NCBI RefSeq assembly: GCF_004341685.1
Contig: NZ_SMAA01000007.1
Coordinates: 62,001 to 126,000, forward strand
Direction: 5' to 3'
DNA from: Pectinatus cerevisiiphilus
GTDB lineage: Bacteria; Bacillota; Negativicutes; Selenomonadales; Selenomonadaceae
Length of the DNA stretch: 64,000 nucleotides
Below, piece by piece: positions 24,724 to 34,722 of the stretch. The translations under genes and the position numbers were made by a program. How positions within the stretch are numbered: position 1 is the first letter of the stretch; each line of letters starts with the position of its first letter. The notes below the pieces were generated by a model that saw only the letters and a list, made by a program, of their open reading frames with translations, did no database searches and was not told where the DNA came from.

Positions 24724-26139
24724 TCAAACTGTACGAATACGAATGGTGCTTGTATTGCCTTCAGCGAATTTCACACCAGAGGTAATAATTGTCTTATCTC
24801 CGTGTTTAATTATTCCCTTTTCAATAGCAGCAGTAGAGGCAGTAGTGATCATTTCTTCTACATCATCCCAATCCGAACCAGCGATAGGGATTACACCCCA
24901 GCGGAGATTCAGATGACGAGCTACTTTTTCATTTGGTGTGTAAGCTATAATAGTTGCTTCCGGACGGTATTTAGATACAATCTGAGCTGTATAACCGCTT
25001 TCGGTAGGTGCAATAATAGCTGCAGCGCCAAGTTCATAAGACATTTGAACTGTAGCATGTGCAATGACATCTGTAGTTGTTGAATGACGGGTAAAACCTT
25101 TATTTATAAAGATATGTTTATATTCAAGAGCTGATTCAACGCGCTTAGAAATAGAATCCATAACTTTAACGGCTTCTACTGGATAATCACCATTAGCAGA
25201 TTCACCGCTAAGCATTATCGCATCAGTACCATCAAAAATAGCATTAGCTACATCGGATGCTTCAGCACGTGTTGGGCGAGGATTCGTTGTCATTGTTTCA
25301 AGCATCTGGGTTGCAACAATAACCGGTTTTCCTACTTTATTACATTTTTTAATGATTTCCTTCTGAATAAGAGGAACATCTTCAGCCGGTATTTCTACAC
25401 CAAGGTCACCGCGGGCAACCATGATTCCGTTAGCTGCTGCAATGATTGAATCAATATTTTTAACGCCTTCGGCACATTCGATTTTAGGGATAATTTCCAT
25501 ATGCCCGTTATTTTCTTCGATAAGACTGCGTATTTCTTCTACATCATCAGCACGTTGTATAAAAGAAGCAGCAACAAAATCCATATCATGTTTGATACCA
25601 AAGATGATATCATTCTTATCTTGTTCGGAAACAGCTGGTAAACCAAGTGATACACCAGGTGCAGCTACACGTTTACGTGTGCTCATCGGTCCATCATTAA
25701 GAATTGTTGTAACGATATTATTACCAGAAATTTCATCAACACGAAGTGCTACTAAGCCATCGGACAGCAACAAAATATTGCCAGGTTTAACTTCTGTGTA
25801 CAAATTCTTATGATTTACTGATACGTGTGTTTCATCACCAATTTTATCATCGTTAGTAATAGTAAATTTATTACCTTTTTTCAAAAATACTTTACCACCG
25901 GCAAACTCACCTAAACGCATTTCTGGTCCTTTTGTATCCAGCACTAAAGAAATCGTTTTGCCTAATTTACGAGCAGTCTGTTTCACCAAATTGATACGTT
26001 TGTCATGTTCTGCATAATCACCATGTGAGAAATTAAAACGAGCAACATTCATCCCGTTTTTGATCATGTCTTCGAGAATTGTTGGATCTTTGTCAACATT
26101 AGGACCCATAGTACAGATAATTTTAGTTTTTTTCAACAT
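24724..26139 (-). CDS. pyk: Pyruvate kinase
   Basis: Converts phosphoenolpyruvate and ADP to pyruvate and ATP. At 471 residues it is the short form, without the extra C-terminal PEP-utiliser-like domain found in Bacillus. Signatures are KIICTMGPNV, NVARFNFSHGD, the active-site IPKIECAEGVKNID, MVARGDLGVEIP, and TRAEASDVANAIFDGTDAIMLSGE. A well-placed GGTGGGGG ribosome site precedes it. It is a single-gene unit with its own terminator. Confidence 0.97.
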   Translation of the reverse strand: MLKKTKIICTMGPNVDKDPTILEDMIKNGMNVARFNFSHGDYAEHDKRINLVKQTARKLGKTISLVLDTKGPEMRLGEFAGGKVFLKKGNKFTITNDDKIGDETHVSVNHKNLYTEVKPGNILLLSDGLVALRVDEISGNNIVTTILNDGPMSTRKRVAAPGVSLGLPAVSEQDKNDIIFGIKHDMDFVAASFIQRADDVEEIRSLIEENNGHMEIIPKIECAEGVKNIDSIIAAANGIMVARGDLGVEIPAEDVPLIQKEIIKKCNKVGKPVIVATQMLETMTTNPRPTRAEASDVANAIFDGTDAIMLSGESANGDYPVEAVKVMDSISKRVESALEYKHIFINKGFTRHSTTTDVIAHATVQMSYELGAAAIIAPTESGYTAQIVSKYRPEATIIAYTPNEKVARHLNLRWGVIPIAGSDWDDVEEMITTASTAAIEKGIIKHGDKTIITSGVKFAEGNTSTIRIRTV

Positions 26140-26244
26140 AAAACCCCCACCTAATTAAAATATTTCTTCCCATTTTTATAATACTGCACGTATATTGTAT
26201 CATAAATTGTCATACATATAAAGTGCTATGCCAACTTAAAAAGA

Positions 26245-26272
26245 TGTATAGGAGGTATTACCTCCTACACAC
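26245..26272 (-). terminator. Terminator of the GGGtGRT gene
   Basis: TGTA-AGGAGGTA arms pairing with TACCTCCT-ACA, with a T-run (CTTTTT) downstream on the minus strand. Confidence 0.75.
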
Positions 26273-26289
26273 CTTTACCACTCTTATTC

Positions 26290-27288
26290 CTATTTCGAAT
26301 GTTCTTCAACTGCTACTGCTACTGCTACACTCGCACCAACCATAGGATTATTCCCCATACCGATCAAGCCCATCATTTCAACATGTGCTGGAACAGAGGA
26401 GGAACCTGCGAATTGTGCATCAGAATGCATACGACCCATTGTATCAGTCATACCGTATGAAGCAGGACCCGCTCCCATATTATCAGGATGTAAAGTACGG
26501 CCTGTGCCGCCGCCAGATGCAACAGAAAAATATTTTTTACCTTTTTCGATGCATTCTTTTTTATAACAACCTGCTACAGGATGCTGGAATCTTGTCGGAT
26601 TTGTCGAATTCCCTGTAATGGAAATATCTACATCTTCTTTATGCATAACAGCAACGCCTTCCTGTACGCTGTCAGCACCATAGCATTTAATCTTGCTGCG
26701 AACACCATCAGAATAAGCTATTTCTTTTACAACGTTCAGTTTACCAGTAGCATAATCATACTGTGTCTGCACATAAGTAAAACCGTTAATACGAGAAATA
26801 ATCTGCGCTGCGTCTTTACCAAGACCATTTAAAATAACACGCAACGGTTGTTTTCTGACACGGTTGGCTTTACCAGCAATACCAATAGCACCTTCAGCTG
26901 CAGCAAAGGATTCATGTCCTGCTAAAAAAGCAAAGCAATGGGCATCTTCTGATAAAAGCATTGATGCCAGATTACCATGTCCCAGTCCGACTTTTCTATG
27001 ATCGGCAACAGAACCCGGTATACAAAAAGCCTGCAGGCCTTCGCCGATGGCTTTTGCTGCATCAGCAGCTTTAGTACAGCCCTTCTTTATTGCAATAGCA
27101 GCACCTAAAGTATATGCCCAACAAGCATTGTCAAAACAAATAGGCTGAATGCTTTTTACTATTTCAGCAGCATTAATACCTTTTTCATCGCAAATCTTTT
27201 TTGTTTCTTCTATAGAGGAAATACCATACTCACTCAATACCTTATTGATCTTATCTATACGACGTTCATAACTTTCAAATAATGCCAT
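26290..27288 (-). CDS. GGGtGRT protein (conserved, function unknown)
   Basis: 332 residues with the diagnostic VASGGGTGRTLHPDNMGAGP at about residue 255, in a long Gly- and His-rich protein with no known catalytic assignment. Other striking segments are RKVGLGHGNLASMLLSEDAH, the Cys pair FDNACWAYTLG/AFCIPGS, and the C-terminal GMGNNPMVGASVAVAVAVEE. It has no signal peptide, so it is cytoplasmic. It follows a NifU-like scaffold gene by 29 bases, an arrangement I know as recurrent in anaerobes. A role in iron-sulfur or metal handling is an inference from this partner. Confidence 0.85.
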   Translation of the reverse strand: MALFESYERRIDKINKVLSEYGISSIEETKKICDEKGINAAEIVKSIQPICFDNACWAYTLGAAIAIKKGCTKAADAAKAIGEGLQAFCIPGSVADHRKVGLGHGNLASMLLSEDAHCFAFLAGHESFAAAEGAIGIAGKANRVRKQPLRVILNGLGKDAAQIISRINGFTYVQTQYDYATGKLNVVKEIAYSDGVRSKIKCYGADSVQEGVAVMHKEDVDISITGNSTNPTRFQHPVAGCYKKECIEKGKKYFSVASGGGTGRTLHPDNMGAGPASYGMTDTMGRMHSDAQFAGSSSVPAHVEMMGLIGMGNNPMVGASVAVAVAVEEHSK

Positions 27289-27317
27289 ACTCGCTCATTC
27301 CTTCCCGTTCCCTTATA

Positions 27318-28013
27318 TTATTCTCTACGCGGATCCACATATTTTGCGGCTTCAGCAAATCTACCATAGGAACCCTTGGCTTTATCCATAGCTTCCTGGG
27401 CAGGTACACCATCATGAATCATTTCCATCATTTTGCCAAGATTAACAAATTCATAGCCAATGATAGCATTATTTTTATCTAAAGCTATTCTTGTTACATA
27501 GCCTTCAGTCATTTCCAAATAACGAGAACCTTTTTTAAGTGTACCATACATTGTACCTATCTGGCTTCTAAGGCCTTTACCTAAATCTTCAAGACCTGCG
27601 CCAACAGGAAGACCGCCTTCAGAAAATGCTGTCTGTGTTCTGCCGTAAGCAATTTGCAGGAACAGTTCACGCATAGCAGTATTTATCGCATCGCAAACAA
27701 GGTCAGTATTGAGTGCTTCCAGGATTGTTTTACCTGGTAAAATTTCAGAAGCCATTGCTGCCGAATGGGTCATCCCTGAACAGCCTACTGTTTCTATCAA
27801 AGCTTCCTGGATGATGCCATCCTTTACATTTAGTGTCAATTTGCAGGCACCCTGCTGAGGTGCGCACCAGCCAACACCATGGGTCAAACCACTTATATCT
27901 TTTATTTCTTTGGACTGTACCCATTTCCCTTCTTCAGGAATCGGCGCAGGACCGTGATTTTCAACACCTTTGGCAACACATGTCATGTTGCTGACTTCTT
28001 CTGAATAAATCAT
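27318..28013 (-). CDS. NifU/IscU-like iron-sulfur scaffold paired with GGGtGRT
   Basis: 231 residues. A NifU N-terminal-like core carries cysteines in GVGWCAPQQGACK (about residues 48-60), ETVGCSGMTHSAAM (about residue 82) and TDLVCDAINTAM. The C-terminal part (from about residue 150: GSRYLEMTEGYVTRIALDKN) is not in ordinary IscU. No cysteine desulfurase is adjacent. The GAGAGG site supports the ATG at 28013. It is first of a two-gene unit. No clear terminator separates it from gpmI upstream, so some transcription may run in from the glycolytic genes. Confidence 0.82.
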   Translation of the reverse strand: MIYSEEVSNMTCVAKGVENHGPAPIPEEGKWVQSKEIKDISGLTHGVGWCAPQQGACKLTLNVKDGIIQEALIETVGCSGMTHSAAMASEILPGKTILEALNTDLVCDAINTAMRELFLQIAYGRTQTAFSEGGLPVGAGLEDLGKGLRSQIGTMYGTLKKGSRYLEMTEGYVTRIALDKNNAIIGYEFVNLGKMMEMIHDGVPAQEAMDKAKGSYGRFAEAAKYVDPRRE

Positions 28014-28096
28014 ATCTATATTCCTCTCTTTACTATAATATCTCCACTAAACAATAATATATATCCGCCTTATATGTCCAGCCTATCCGCCATCAA

Positions 28097-29620
28097 TTAA
28101 CTAATGAGTGGTTTCCCTGTCATTTCCGGCGGTATAGGAATACCAGCAAGCTTGAGCAATGTTGGTGCAATATCACATAAAGCACCATCATGAACTGCTT
28201 TTACTTTATCGTTAACGACAATAAAAGGAACTGGGTTTGTGGTATGTGCTGTAAAAGGTTCATTAGTTTTTGCATCAAGCATTTTTTCAGCATTACCATG
28301 ATCTGCTGTAATGCAAACCGTACCGCCAACTGACTTGATAGCATCGACAAAACGTCCTACACACGTATCAACAGTTTCCACAGCTTTTACCGCAGCCGGT
28401 AAAATTCCTGTATGCCCAACCATATCACCGTTAGCATAATTTAAGATAATAAAATCATATTCTTGTGATTTTATTGCGGCCACTACTTTATCTGTAACTT
28501 CGATAGCACTCATTTCTGGCTGCATATCATATGTTGCCACTTTAGGAGATGGTACCAAAATCCGGTCTTCTCCCTGCAAAGGTTGTTCGACACCGCCATT
28601 AAAGAAAAACGTCACATGTGCATATTTTTCAGTTTCGGCAATACGCAGCTGCTTACATCCATTCTTACAAATAACTTCACCTAAAGTATTAGTAAGCTTT
28701 TCCGGTTTATAAGCTATTTGGGCATTCATCCCTTTTTCATACTGCGTCATCATTGCAAATACTAACTTGATAGCATCACCGCGGGTAAATCCACTAAAAG
28801 TTTTATCTGTAAACGCATGTGTGAGTTCTCTCGCCCGGTCAGGCCTAAAGTTGAAGAAAATTGCTCCATCACCATCTTGCATTCCCTTATATGCAACAAT
28901 AACTGTTGGCACAACAAATTCATCTGTTTTACCGGCATCATAAGATGCCTTTATCGCTTCTGAAGCATTTGGGGCTTGGTTTCCTTGTGCCTTTGCAATA
29001 GCATTATAGGCTTTTTCAACTCTATCCCATCTTTTGTCACGATCCATTGCGTAGTAACGGCCTGCTACAGTAGCAATAGTTCCTATACCTATTTCTTTTA
29101 TCTTATCTTCCAACTTAGCAATATAACCTGCTGCACTGGAAGGAGGTACGTCACGTCCGTCCAAAAATGCATGCACATATACTTTTTTGAGACCACTCTT
29201 TTTAGCAAGTTCAAGAAGTGCATATAGGTGCTGCTGGTGGCTATGTACTCCTCCATCTGATAAGAGCCCCATCAAATGCAATGCCCCACCAGATTTTTTG
29301 ACTTGATTTATAACATCTAAAAACACAGGATTAGTAAAAAAAGTTTTTTCACGTATAGCTTTAGTAATACGGGTTAATTCTTGGTATACTATTCTTCCTG
29401 CGCCCATATTCATGTGCCCTACTTCTGAATTACCCATCTGCCCATCAGGAAGACCCACTGCTTCACCAGAACATGCCAGTTTAGCATGCGGGTAATTTTT
29501 AAAGAGTTTATCTATAACAGGCGTTTGGCCTTGGATCACGGCATTATTCGGATCATCGGCAGCACCGATTCCCCATCCGTCCATTATAATAAGAGCAACC
29601 GGATTTTTCAGTTTTGACAT
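28097..29620 (-). CDS. gpmI: 2,3-bisphosphoglycerate-independent phosphoglycerate mutase
   Basis: Interconverts 3- and 2-phosphoglycerate; Mn-dependent alkaline-phosphatase-fold enzyme of 507 residues. IIMDGWGIG at the N-terminus, the phosphoserine loop [57 protein letters not shown] and [12 protein letters not shown] are all present. It is the last of gap-pgk-tpiA-gpmI, 29 bases after tpiA, with an AGAGG site. Confidence 0.97.
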   Translation of the reverse strand: MSKLKNPVALIIMDGWGIGAADDPNNAVIQGQTPVIDKLFKNYPHAKLACSGEAVGLPDGQMGNSEVGHMNMGAGRIVYQELTRITKAIREKTFFTNPVFLDVINQVKKSGGALHLMGLLSDGGVHSHQQHLYALLELAKKSGLKKVYVHAFLDGRDVPPSSAAGYIAKLEDKIKEIGIGTIATVAGRYYAMDRDKRWDRVEKAYNAIAKAQGNQAPNASEAIKASYDAGKTDEFVVPTVIVAYKGMQDGDGAIFFNFRPDRARELTHAFTDKTFSGFTRGDAIKLVFAMMTQYEKGMNAQIAYKPEKLTNTLGEVICKNGCKQLRIAETEKYAHVTFFFNGGVEQPLQGEDRILVPSPKVATYDMQPEMSAIEVTDKVVAAIKSQEYDFIILNYANGDMVGHTGILPAAVKAVETVDTCVGRFVDAIKSVGGTVCITADHGNAEKMLDAKTNEPFTAHTTNPVPFIVVNDKVKAVHDGALCDIAPTLLKLAGIPIPPEMTGKPLIS

Positions 29621-29649
29621 GTGTAAATAACCTCTTGCTTATTGATTTA

Positions 29650-30402
29650 TTAATTAAAATTTACAATACGTGCGAAGTCAGGTGCCTTCAATGAAGCTCC
29701 ACCGACTAAAGCACCGTCAACATTAGGTTTCTGCATAAGTCCATCAATTGTATTCGGTTTTACGCTTCCGCCGTATTGGATACGTACCTTATCAGCAGTT
29801 GCTTGGTCAAATTTTGCTGCAACAGTTTTACGGATAACGGCGCATACTTCTTCTGCCTGTTCAAAAGTAGCTGTTTTACCAGTACCAATAGCCCAGATAG
29901 GTTCATAAGCAATAACAACTTTAGCAACATCATTAGTTGTCATTTCGTTAAGTGCTGCTTCAATCTGGCCTTTAACAAAGCTATTTGTTGTACCTGCTTC
30001 ACGTGTCTTTAATGTTTCACCACAACAGATAATAGGTGTAAGTCCTGCTGCCAAAGCTGCTTTCGAGCGTTTATTTACGCCTTCATCCGTTTCTCCAAAA
30101 TATTCACGGCGTTCGGAATGTCCAATAATAACATATTCGACACCGATTTCTTTCAACATATCTGTAGAAATTTCACCAGTGAACGCACCATTTTTTGCCC
30201 AATGCACATTTTGTGCGCCTACATGGACATTAGTACCTTTAGCAGCTTCAGCTACAGCTGCCAAAGCAGTGTATGTAGGGCATACCACTATATCCACTTT
30301 GTTGTTTTCTTTTACAAGCGGAGCCAGATCTTTGATCAACTGTGTTCCTGCAGCAATAGTGTTATTCATTTTCCAGTTGCCAGCAATTATTGGTTTACGC
30401 AT
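29650..30402 (-). CDS. tpiA: Triosephosphate isomerase
   Basis: Interconverts dihydroxyacetone phosphate and glyceraldehyde 3-phosphate; 250 residues, TIM barrel. The active-site Lys is in AGNWKMNNT, the catalytic His in YVIIGHSERREYFGE, and the catalytic Glu in VVIAYEPIWAIGTGKTA. GALVGGASLK closes the phosphate site. An AAAGGTGG ribosome site precedes the ATG. A short AAGCCT/AGGCTT hairpin (30428-30443) lies between pgk and this gene. Confidence 0.97.
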   Translation of the reverse strand: MRKPIIAGNWKMNNTIAAGTQLIKDLAPLVKENNKVDIVVCPTYTALAAVAEAAKGTNVHVGAQNVHWAKNGAFTGEISTDMLKEIGVEYVIIGHSERREYFGETDEGVNKRSKAALAAGLTPIICCGETLKTREAGTTNSFVKGQIEAALNEMTTNDVAKVVIAYEPIWAIGTGKTATFEQAEEVCAVIRKTVAAKFDQATADKVRIQYGGSVKPNTIDGLMQKPNVDGALVGGASLKAPDFARIVNFN

Positions 30403-30538
30403 AATAAAGCCACCTTTTCAATTTAATAAGCCTCTTCAGGCTTTCCCCTAAGTCACAAGTTTATAAGGCACAACAAATCACCAAAACAGTCCAAATTGCT
30501 TTAGTAACTGTCATGCCTATTAATTTTAATATATTGTA

Positions 30539-31723
30539 TCAAAGGTCTTCAATTGCTTCTATTCCCGGCATTGGTTTTCCTTCGAGGAATTCCAGAGTAG
30601 CACCGCCACCAGTAGAAATATGGGTAATCTTATCAGAAAGACCTGTTTTCTTCAAAGCAGCGATGGAATCTCCTCCACCGACAATACTTATTGCACCAGA
30701 TTCAGCAACTGCCTTAGCAACGGCTTCCGTCCCCTTAGCGAATGCATCGAATTCAAATACACCCATAGGTCCGTTCCAAACAACAGTTTTTGCATTTTTT
30801 AATACCTGGGCATTTTCTTCGCAGCTTTTCGGTCCGCAATCCAGACCCATCCATTCCGGATCAATCTTATCTACAGGTACAATCTTTGTAGCAGCATCAG
30901 CAGCAAATTTATCGGCAATAACAACATCTACCGGCAATACTACTTTTACGCCATTTTTAGCAGCCTTAGCCAAAAGTTCTTTTGCCAAAGCAATTTTATC
31001 TTTTTCACAAATTGACTTACCAACATTATAGCCTTGGGATGCAAGGAAAGTATAAGCCATCCCGCCACCGATAATAATAGCGTCAACTTTTTCAAGCATG
31101 TTAGAAATAACACCAATTTTATCTGAAACTTTAGCTCCACCAATAATAGCCACGAATGGTTTTTTAGGTGCAGTAAGCGCCTGTCCTATAAATTTTATTT
31201 CCTTTTCAATAAGGAAACCGCTGACAACTTCGATATATTTGGCAATGCCCACATTTGATGCATGTGCTCTATGGGAAACACCAAATGCATCATCTACTGC
31301 GACATCAGCCAATGATGCGAGTTGCTTTGCAAATTCCGGATCATTTTTTGTTTCTTCATTGTGATAACGAAGATTTTCCAGTAAAAGCACTTCACCCGGT
31401 TTTAGCGCAGCAGCAGCTTTTTGGGCTGGTTCGCCAACACAGTCTTCAGCGTATTTGACTTCTTTTCCCAAAAGTTCAGAAAGTCTTTTTACTATCGGCT
31501 TAACAGATAATTCGGGAACTCTTTGGCCTTTCGGTCTGCCAACATGACATGCAAGAATGAGTGCTGCATTTTTTTCCAACAAATAATTTAATGTTGGCAG
31601 TGTAGCTCTTATTCTTTCATCGTTTGTAATATTTTGATTTTCATCCATAGGGACATTAAAATCCACACGGACAAATACTTTTTTACCATTTACATCAATA
31701 TCTCTGATCGTCTTTTTCTTCAT
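30539..31723 (-). CDS. pgk: Phosphoglycerate kinase
   Basis: Transfers the acyl phosphate of 1,3-bisphosphoglycerate to ADP. The 394 residues are the normal length. RVDFNVPMDENQNI, LACHVGRPKG, LLLENLRYHNEE, FVAIIGGAKVSDKIGV, NGPMGVFEF and IVGGGDSIAAL mark the two domains and nucleotide site. Its ribosome site is GGGGG, eight bases from ATG. It is second in the glycolytic run, separated from gap by tandem hairpins. Confidence 0.97.
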   Translation of the reverse strand: MKKKTIRDIDVNGKKVFVRVDFNVPMDENQNITNDERIRATLPTLNYLLEKNAALILACHVGRPKGQRVPELSVKPIVKRLSELLGKEVKYAEDCVGEPAQKAAAALKPGEVLLLENLRYHNEETKNDPEFAKQLASLADVAVDDAFGVSHRAHASNVGIAKYIEVVSGFLIEKEIKFIGQALTAPKKPFVAIIGGAKVSDKIGVISNMLEKVDAIIIGGGMAYTFLASQGYNVGKSICEKDKIALAKELLAKAAKNGVKVVLPVDVVIADKFAADAATKIVPVDKIDPEWMGLDCGPKSCEENAQVLKNAKTVVWNGPMGVFEFDAFAKGTEAVAKAVAESGAISIVGGGDSIAALKKTGLSDKITHISTGGGATLEFLEGKPMPGIEAIEDL

Positions 31724-31750
31724 TGCAGTCCCCCGCTAATCATAAAATAA

Positions 31751-31772
31751 GTCCGGCCTATTAAGGCCGGAC
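31751..31772 (-). terminator. Hairpin between gap and pgk, probable partial terminator
   Basis: GTCCGGCCT and AGGCCGGAC arms, followed by TTATTTTATG on the minus strand, with a second small CCTTAT/ATAAGG hairpin directly before it. It is placed to lower transcription of pgk-tpiA-gpmI relative to gap, or to stabilise the gap message. Confidence 0.65.
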
Positions 31773-31798
31773 CTTATTAGGCATAAGGCCGAACAATA

Positions 31799-32812
31799 TT
31801 ACTTCAGTTCAGCAAAATATTTGATTGTGCGAACCATCTGGCTGGTAAAGCTGTTTTCATTATCATACCAAGAAACAACCTGCACATGAGTATTGCCATC
31901 ATCCATCTGAGCAGCCATTGTCTGAGTTGAATCAAACAAAGAACCGTATCTCATACCAACAATATCGCTAGATACGATTGGATCTTCTGTATAACCGAAG
32001 GATTCTGTTTTTGCAGCTTTCATTGCTTTATTGATATCTTCAATAGATACTTTACCTTTTACAACTGCTACCAAAATAGTAGTTGAACCAGTAGGTGTAG
32101 GAACACGTTGTGCAGAACCAATCAACTTGCCATTCAATTCAGGAATAACAAGACCAATTGCTTTTGCAGCACCTGTGCTGTTAGGAACGATATTGATAGC
32201 AGCAGCACGTGAACGACGAAGATCACCTTTGCGCTGAGGACCATCCAAAATCATCTGATCGCCAGTGTAAGCATGAACAGTTGTCATGATACCGCTTTGA
32301 ATAGGTGCTAATTTGTTTAATGCATCAGCCATAGGGGCTAAGCAGTTTGTGGTACAAGAAGCTGCGGAGATAACAGTATCACTTGCTTTTAAAGCCTTAT
32401 GATTTACGTTGTAAACAATAGTAGGAAGATCAGTGCCAGCCGGAGCGGAAATAACAACTTTCTTAGCGCCTGCTTTGATATGTGCAGCAGCTTTGTCTTT
32501 TGAAGCAAAGAAACCTGTACATTCAAGTACTATATCAACATCAAGTTTTCCCCAAGGTAATTCTTCAGGATTAGGTTTTTTGTAAATAGTGATTTTCTTA
32601 CCATTTACTGTAATGGAATCTTCGCCTGCTTCTACAGAATCAGCGTATTTATATCTGCCCTGTGTAGAATCATATTTCAGGAGATGTGCAAGCATTTTCG
32701 GACTTGTCAAATCATTAAGTGCAACAACATCATATCCTTCTGCGTCGAACATCTGTCTGAATGCGAGACGGCCAATACGACCGAAACCATTAATAGCAAC
32801 TTTAACTGCCAT
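31799..32812 (-). CDS. gap: Glyceraldehyde-3-phosphate dehydrogenase
   Basis: Oxidises glyceraldehyde 3-phosphate with NAD+ and phosphate. 337 residues, with the Rossmann start [16 protein letters not shown], the catalytic Cys in [14 protein letters not shown] (about residues 147-160), the anion site TVHAYTGDQ and the C-terminal [14 protein letters not shown]. It is first of the glycolytic genes, behind a good promoter. No CggR-type regulator gene is next to it, unlike Bacillus. Confidence 0.97.
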   Translation of the reverse strand: MAVKVAINGFGRIGRLAFRQMFDAEGYDVVALNDLTSPKMLAHLLKYDSTQGRYKYADSVEAGEDSITVNGKKITIYKKPNPEELPWGKLDVDIVLECTGFFASKDKAAAHIKAGAKKVVISAPAGTDLPTIVYNVNHKALKASDTVISAASCTTNCLAPMADALNKLAPIQSGIMTTVHAYTGDQMILDGPQRKGDLRRSRAAAINIVPNSTGAAKAIGLVIPELNGKLIGSAQRVPTPTGSTTILVAVVKGKVSIEDINKAMKAAKTESFGYTEDPIVSSDIVGMRYGSLFDSTQTMAAQMDDGNTHVQVVSWYDNENSFTSQMVRTIKYFAELK

Positions 32813-32971
32813 TCTAAAAATACCCCCTAAAATTTTAAAAAAAGTTTTCTGAAAAAGCTTTCAGAATATGTTGACTGAATAATCCCACTGCTAAAAGGCA
32901 ATCAGCAGCCTTACCCAGGCAATTTACAAAATATAAACTGCCGGAAAAGTCTAACAGTCTTTCCACTGTTT

Positions 32972-33001
32972 ATGATACAATAGAATCCCATTATTTGTCA
33001 A
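32972..33001 (-). promoter_or_regulatory. Promoter of gap
   Basis: TTGACA (32996-33001), 18 bases, TATCAT (32972-32977) on the minus strand, giving an untranslated leader of roughly 150 bases. Confidence 0.75.
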
Positions 33002-33285
33002 CGTTTTTGCTTGTAATATAAATCAGTTCGAACCAACCGAAAATTATGAATAAAACTTATTGTCTGGCTTAGTGTTTTTAACGGTATTTGCTATACCTTC
33101 TTTATTATCTGAATATTATCTTTAATTTATAAAGTTTATAAAAATAAAGTCTACAAATTTCGTCTGAAATTTGTAGACTTTATTCCGTAAGTCCTCTTCT
33201 TATTCTTTACTATGAAAACACTTATGAGAAAATTTTACAGAAGATTTTAATAAAGTCCCCTATAAAGTTGATTAAATCTCATTTC
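33002..33285. other. Region between gap promoter and scfB
   Basis: No gene seen. It contains the scfB terminator at 33143-33184. Confidence 0.6.
33143..33184 (-). terminator. Terminator of scfB
   Basis: Perfect 19-bp arms, AATAAAGTCTACAAATTTC and its complement, around GTCT, followed by TTTTATAA on the minus strand. It lies about 100 bases past the scfB stop. Confidence 0.8.
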
Positions 33286-34644
33286 TCAAAATTTTTCCAT
33301 CTTCATTAAAGCTTGTACTGCAATAGCACATTCCAATCTCTTTTTTTGCAATTCGCAACCGACTTCATACGGTTTATATATATCATCATTAAATAAATCC
33401 GCATTAGCATGGCAGCCACCGCTGCAAAAATATCTAGCCCAGCAATCACGACATTTAGGTTTATTAAGAACATGGCAGTTTCTAAAATACTGGGGCAGCT
33501 TTTCATTTTGCACCCCATCAAAAATATTGCCTAATAAATATTTTTCACGCCCGACAAATTGATGGCATGGATACAAATCGCCATTTGCGGCTACTGCATA
33601 ATATTCATGTCCTGCGCCACAGCCACTGAGCCGTTTTGCCACACACGGTCCATTATTGAGATCCATATTAAAATGAAAAAAGAAAAAGCCTTTTCCTTCA
33701 CGGCGGTACTGCAAATATACATCAACAAGTTTATCATATTCATCAAATATTTGTGGTAAATCACTTTCTAATATGGCATAATCTGCATCTTTAGCAATAA
33801 CAGGTTCAATAGATAAAATATCAAAACCTTCATCAGCCATCGAAATTACATCTTTTGTAAAATCAAGATTATACTTTGTATAGGTACCACGCATATAGTA
33901 ATTTTCATCATTTCTTGATTTGACTAATTTTTTAAAATTAGCCACTACTTTATCATAGGTAGCATGTCCACCAGCATCAGGCCGCATCCGGTCATGGACT
34001 TCTTTTCTTCCGTCCAGACTTATAACCACGCTTATATTATTATCATTTAAAAATTTAATATTTTTATCATTTAACAGCATCCCATTAGTAGTAAGGGTAA
34101 GCTTAAAAATTTTTCCTGTTTCTTTTTCCCGTTTACGAACATATGCTGTTATATGTTCTACCAACGGCATGTTCACAAGTGGTTCTCCCCCGAAAAAATC
34201 TATTTCACAATGCTTACGGCTGCCGCTGTGCTTGATTACATATTCTATAGCCGCTTCACCAACTGGCTTGCTCATGAGCTGCCTAGCTGCCCCAAAATCA
34301 CCTGTATCAGCAAAACAATATTTGCAGCGCAAATTGCAGTCATGTGCTACTAAAAGACACATTGACTTCACAATTCCTTTTTCTGAAAATACCGGTGGCA
34401 CATCGATATCTGGTGCAAATAACTGTTCTTTTTTAATTAGCTCGTGTAATTCAGACAAGGCTTCTTGCATTTCTTCGGGTTTATATATTCCTTTATACTT
34501 CTCTAGTACTGCCTCATCATTTTCACCATCAAATACATCCATCATATCTGCAACCATCTTATCAACAGCATGGACTGCTCCACTGTTTACATCAAGTATA
34601 AAATAAACATCTTTATAGTGAAACTTATGGATATTCTTATTCAT
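33286..34644 (-). CDS. scfB: Radical SAM/SPASM thioether maturase of SCIFF peptide
   Basis: 452 residues, expected to install thioether cross-links in the SCIFF precursor encoded just upstream. An N-terminal peptide-binding region (FHYKDVYFILDVNSGAVH) precedes the radical SAM cluster motif DCNLRCKYCF (Cys103, 107, 110). The GGEPL motif follows (FFGGEPLVN). The C-terminal SPASM domain has CGAGHEYYAVAANGDLYPCH and CRDCWARYFCSGGCHAN for two auxiliary clusters. It follows scfA by about 80 bases with a hairpin between. The family is well defined; the final product's role is unknown. Confidence 0.93.
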   Translation of the reverse strand: MNKNIHKFHYKDVYFILDVNSGAVHAVDKMVADMMDVFDGENDEAVLEKYKGIYKPEEMQEALSELHELIKKEQLFAPDIDVPPVFSEKGIVKSMCLLVAHDCNLRCKYCFADTGDFGAARQLMSKPVGEAAIEYVIKHSGSRKHCEIDFFGGEPLVNMPLVEHITAYVRKREKETGKIFKLTLTTNGMLLNDKNIKFLNDNNISVVISLDGRKEVHDRMRPDAGGHATYDKVVANFKKLVKSRNDENYYMRGTYTKYNLDFTKDVISMADEGFDILSIEPVIAKDADYAILESDLPQIFDEYDKLVDVYLQYRREGKGFFFFHFNMDLNNGPCVAKRLSGCGAGHEYYAVAANGDLYPCHQFVGREKYLLGNIFDGVQNEKLPQYFRNCHVLNKPKCRDCWARYFCSGGCHANADLFNDDIYKPYEVGCELQKKRLECAIAVQALMKMEKF

Positions 34645-34682
34645 TGACCGATAAATCCTCTCTTAATCCTCTCTAACATTAA

Positions 34683-34708
34683 AAAAAGGCTGCATACACA
34701 GCCTTTTT
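34683..34708 (-). terminator. Hairpin terminator between scfA and scfB
   Basis: AAAAAGGCTG and CAGCCTTTTT arms around a six-base loop, ending in seven T on the minus strand. A partial terminator here would give much more precursor peptide than maturase. Confidence 0.85.
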
Positions 34709-34722
34709 AGACTAAATAAACA

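Noticed and set aside
26140-26230. Promoter for pyk
   Set aside because: TACAAT and TATACG candidates exist, but no -35 at suitable spacing could be settled by eye.
28014-28096. Terminator between gpmI and the NifU-like gene
   Set aside because: Two GGCGGATA direct repeats but no inverted repeat with a U-run; I therefore leave read-through open.
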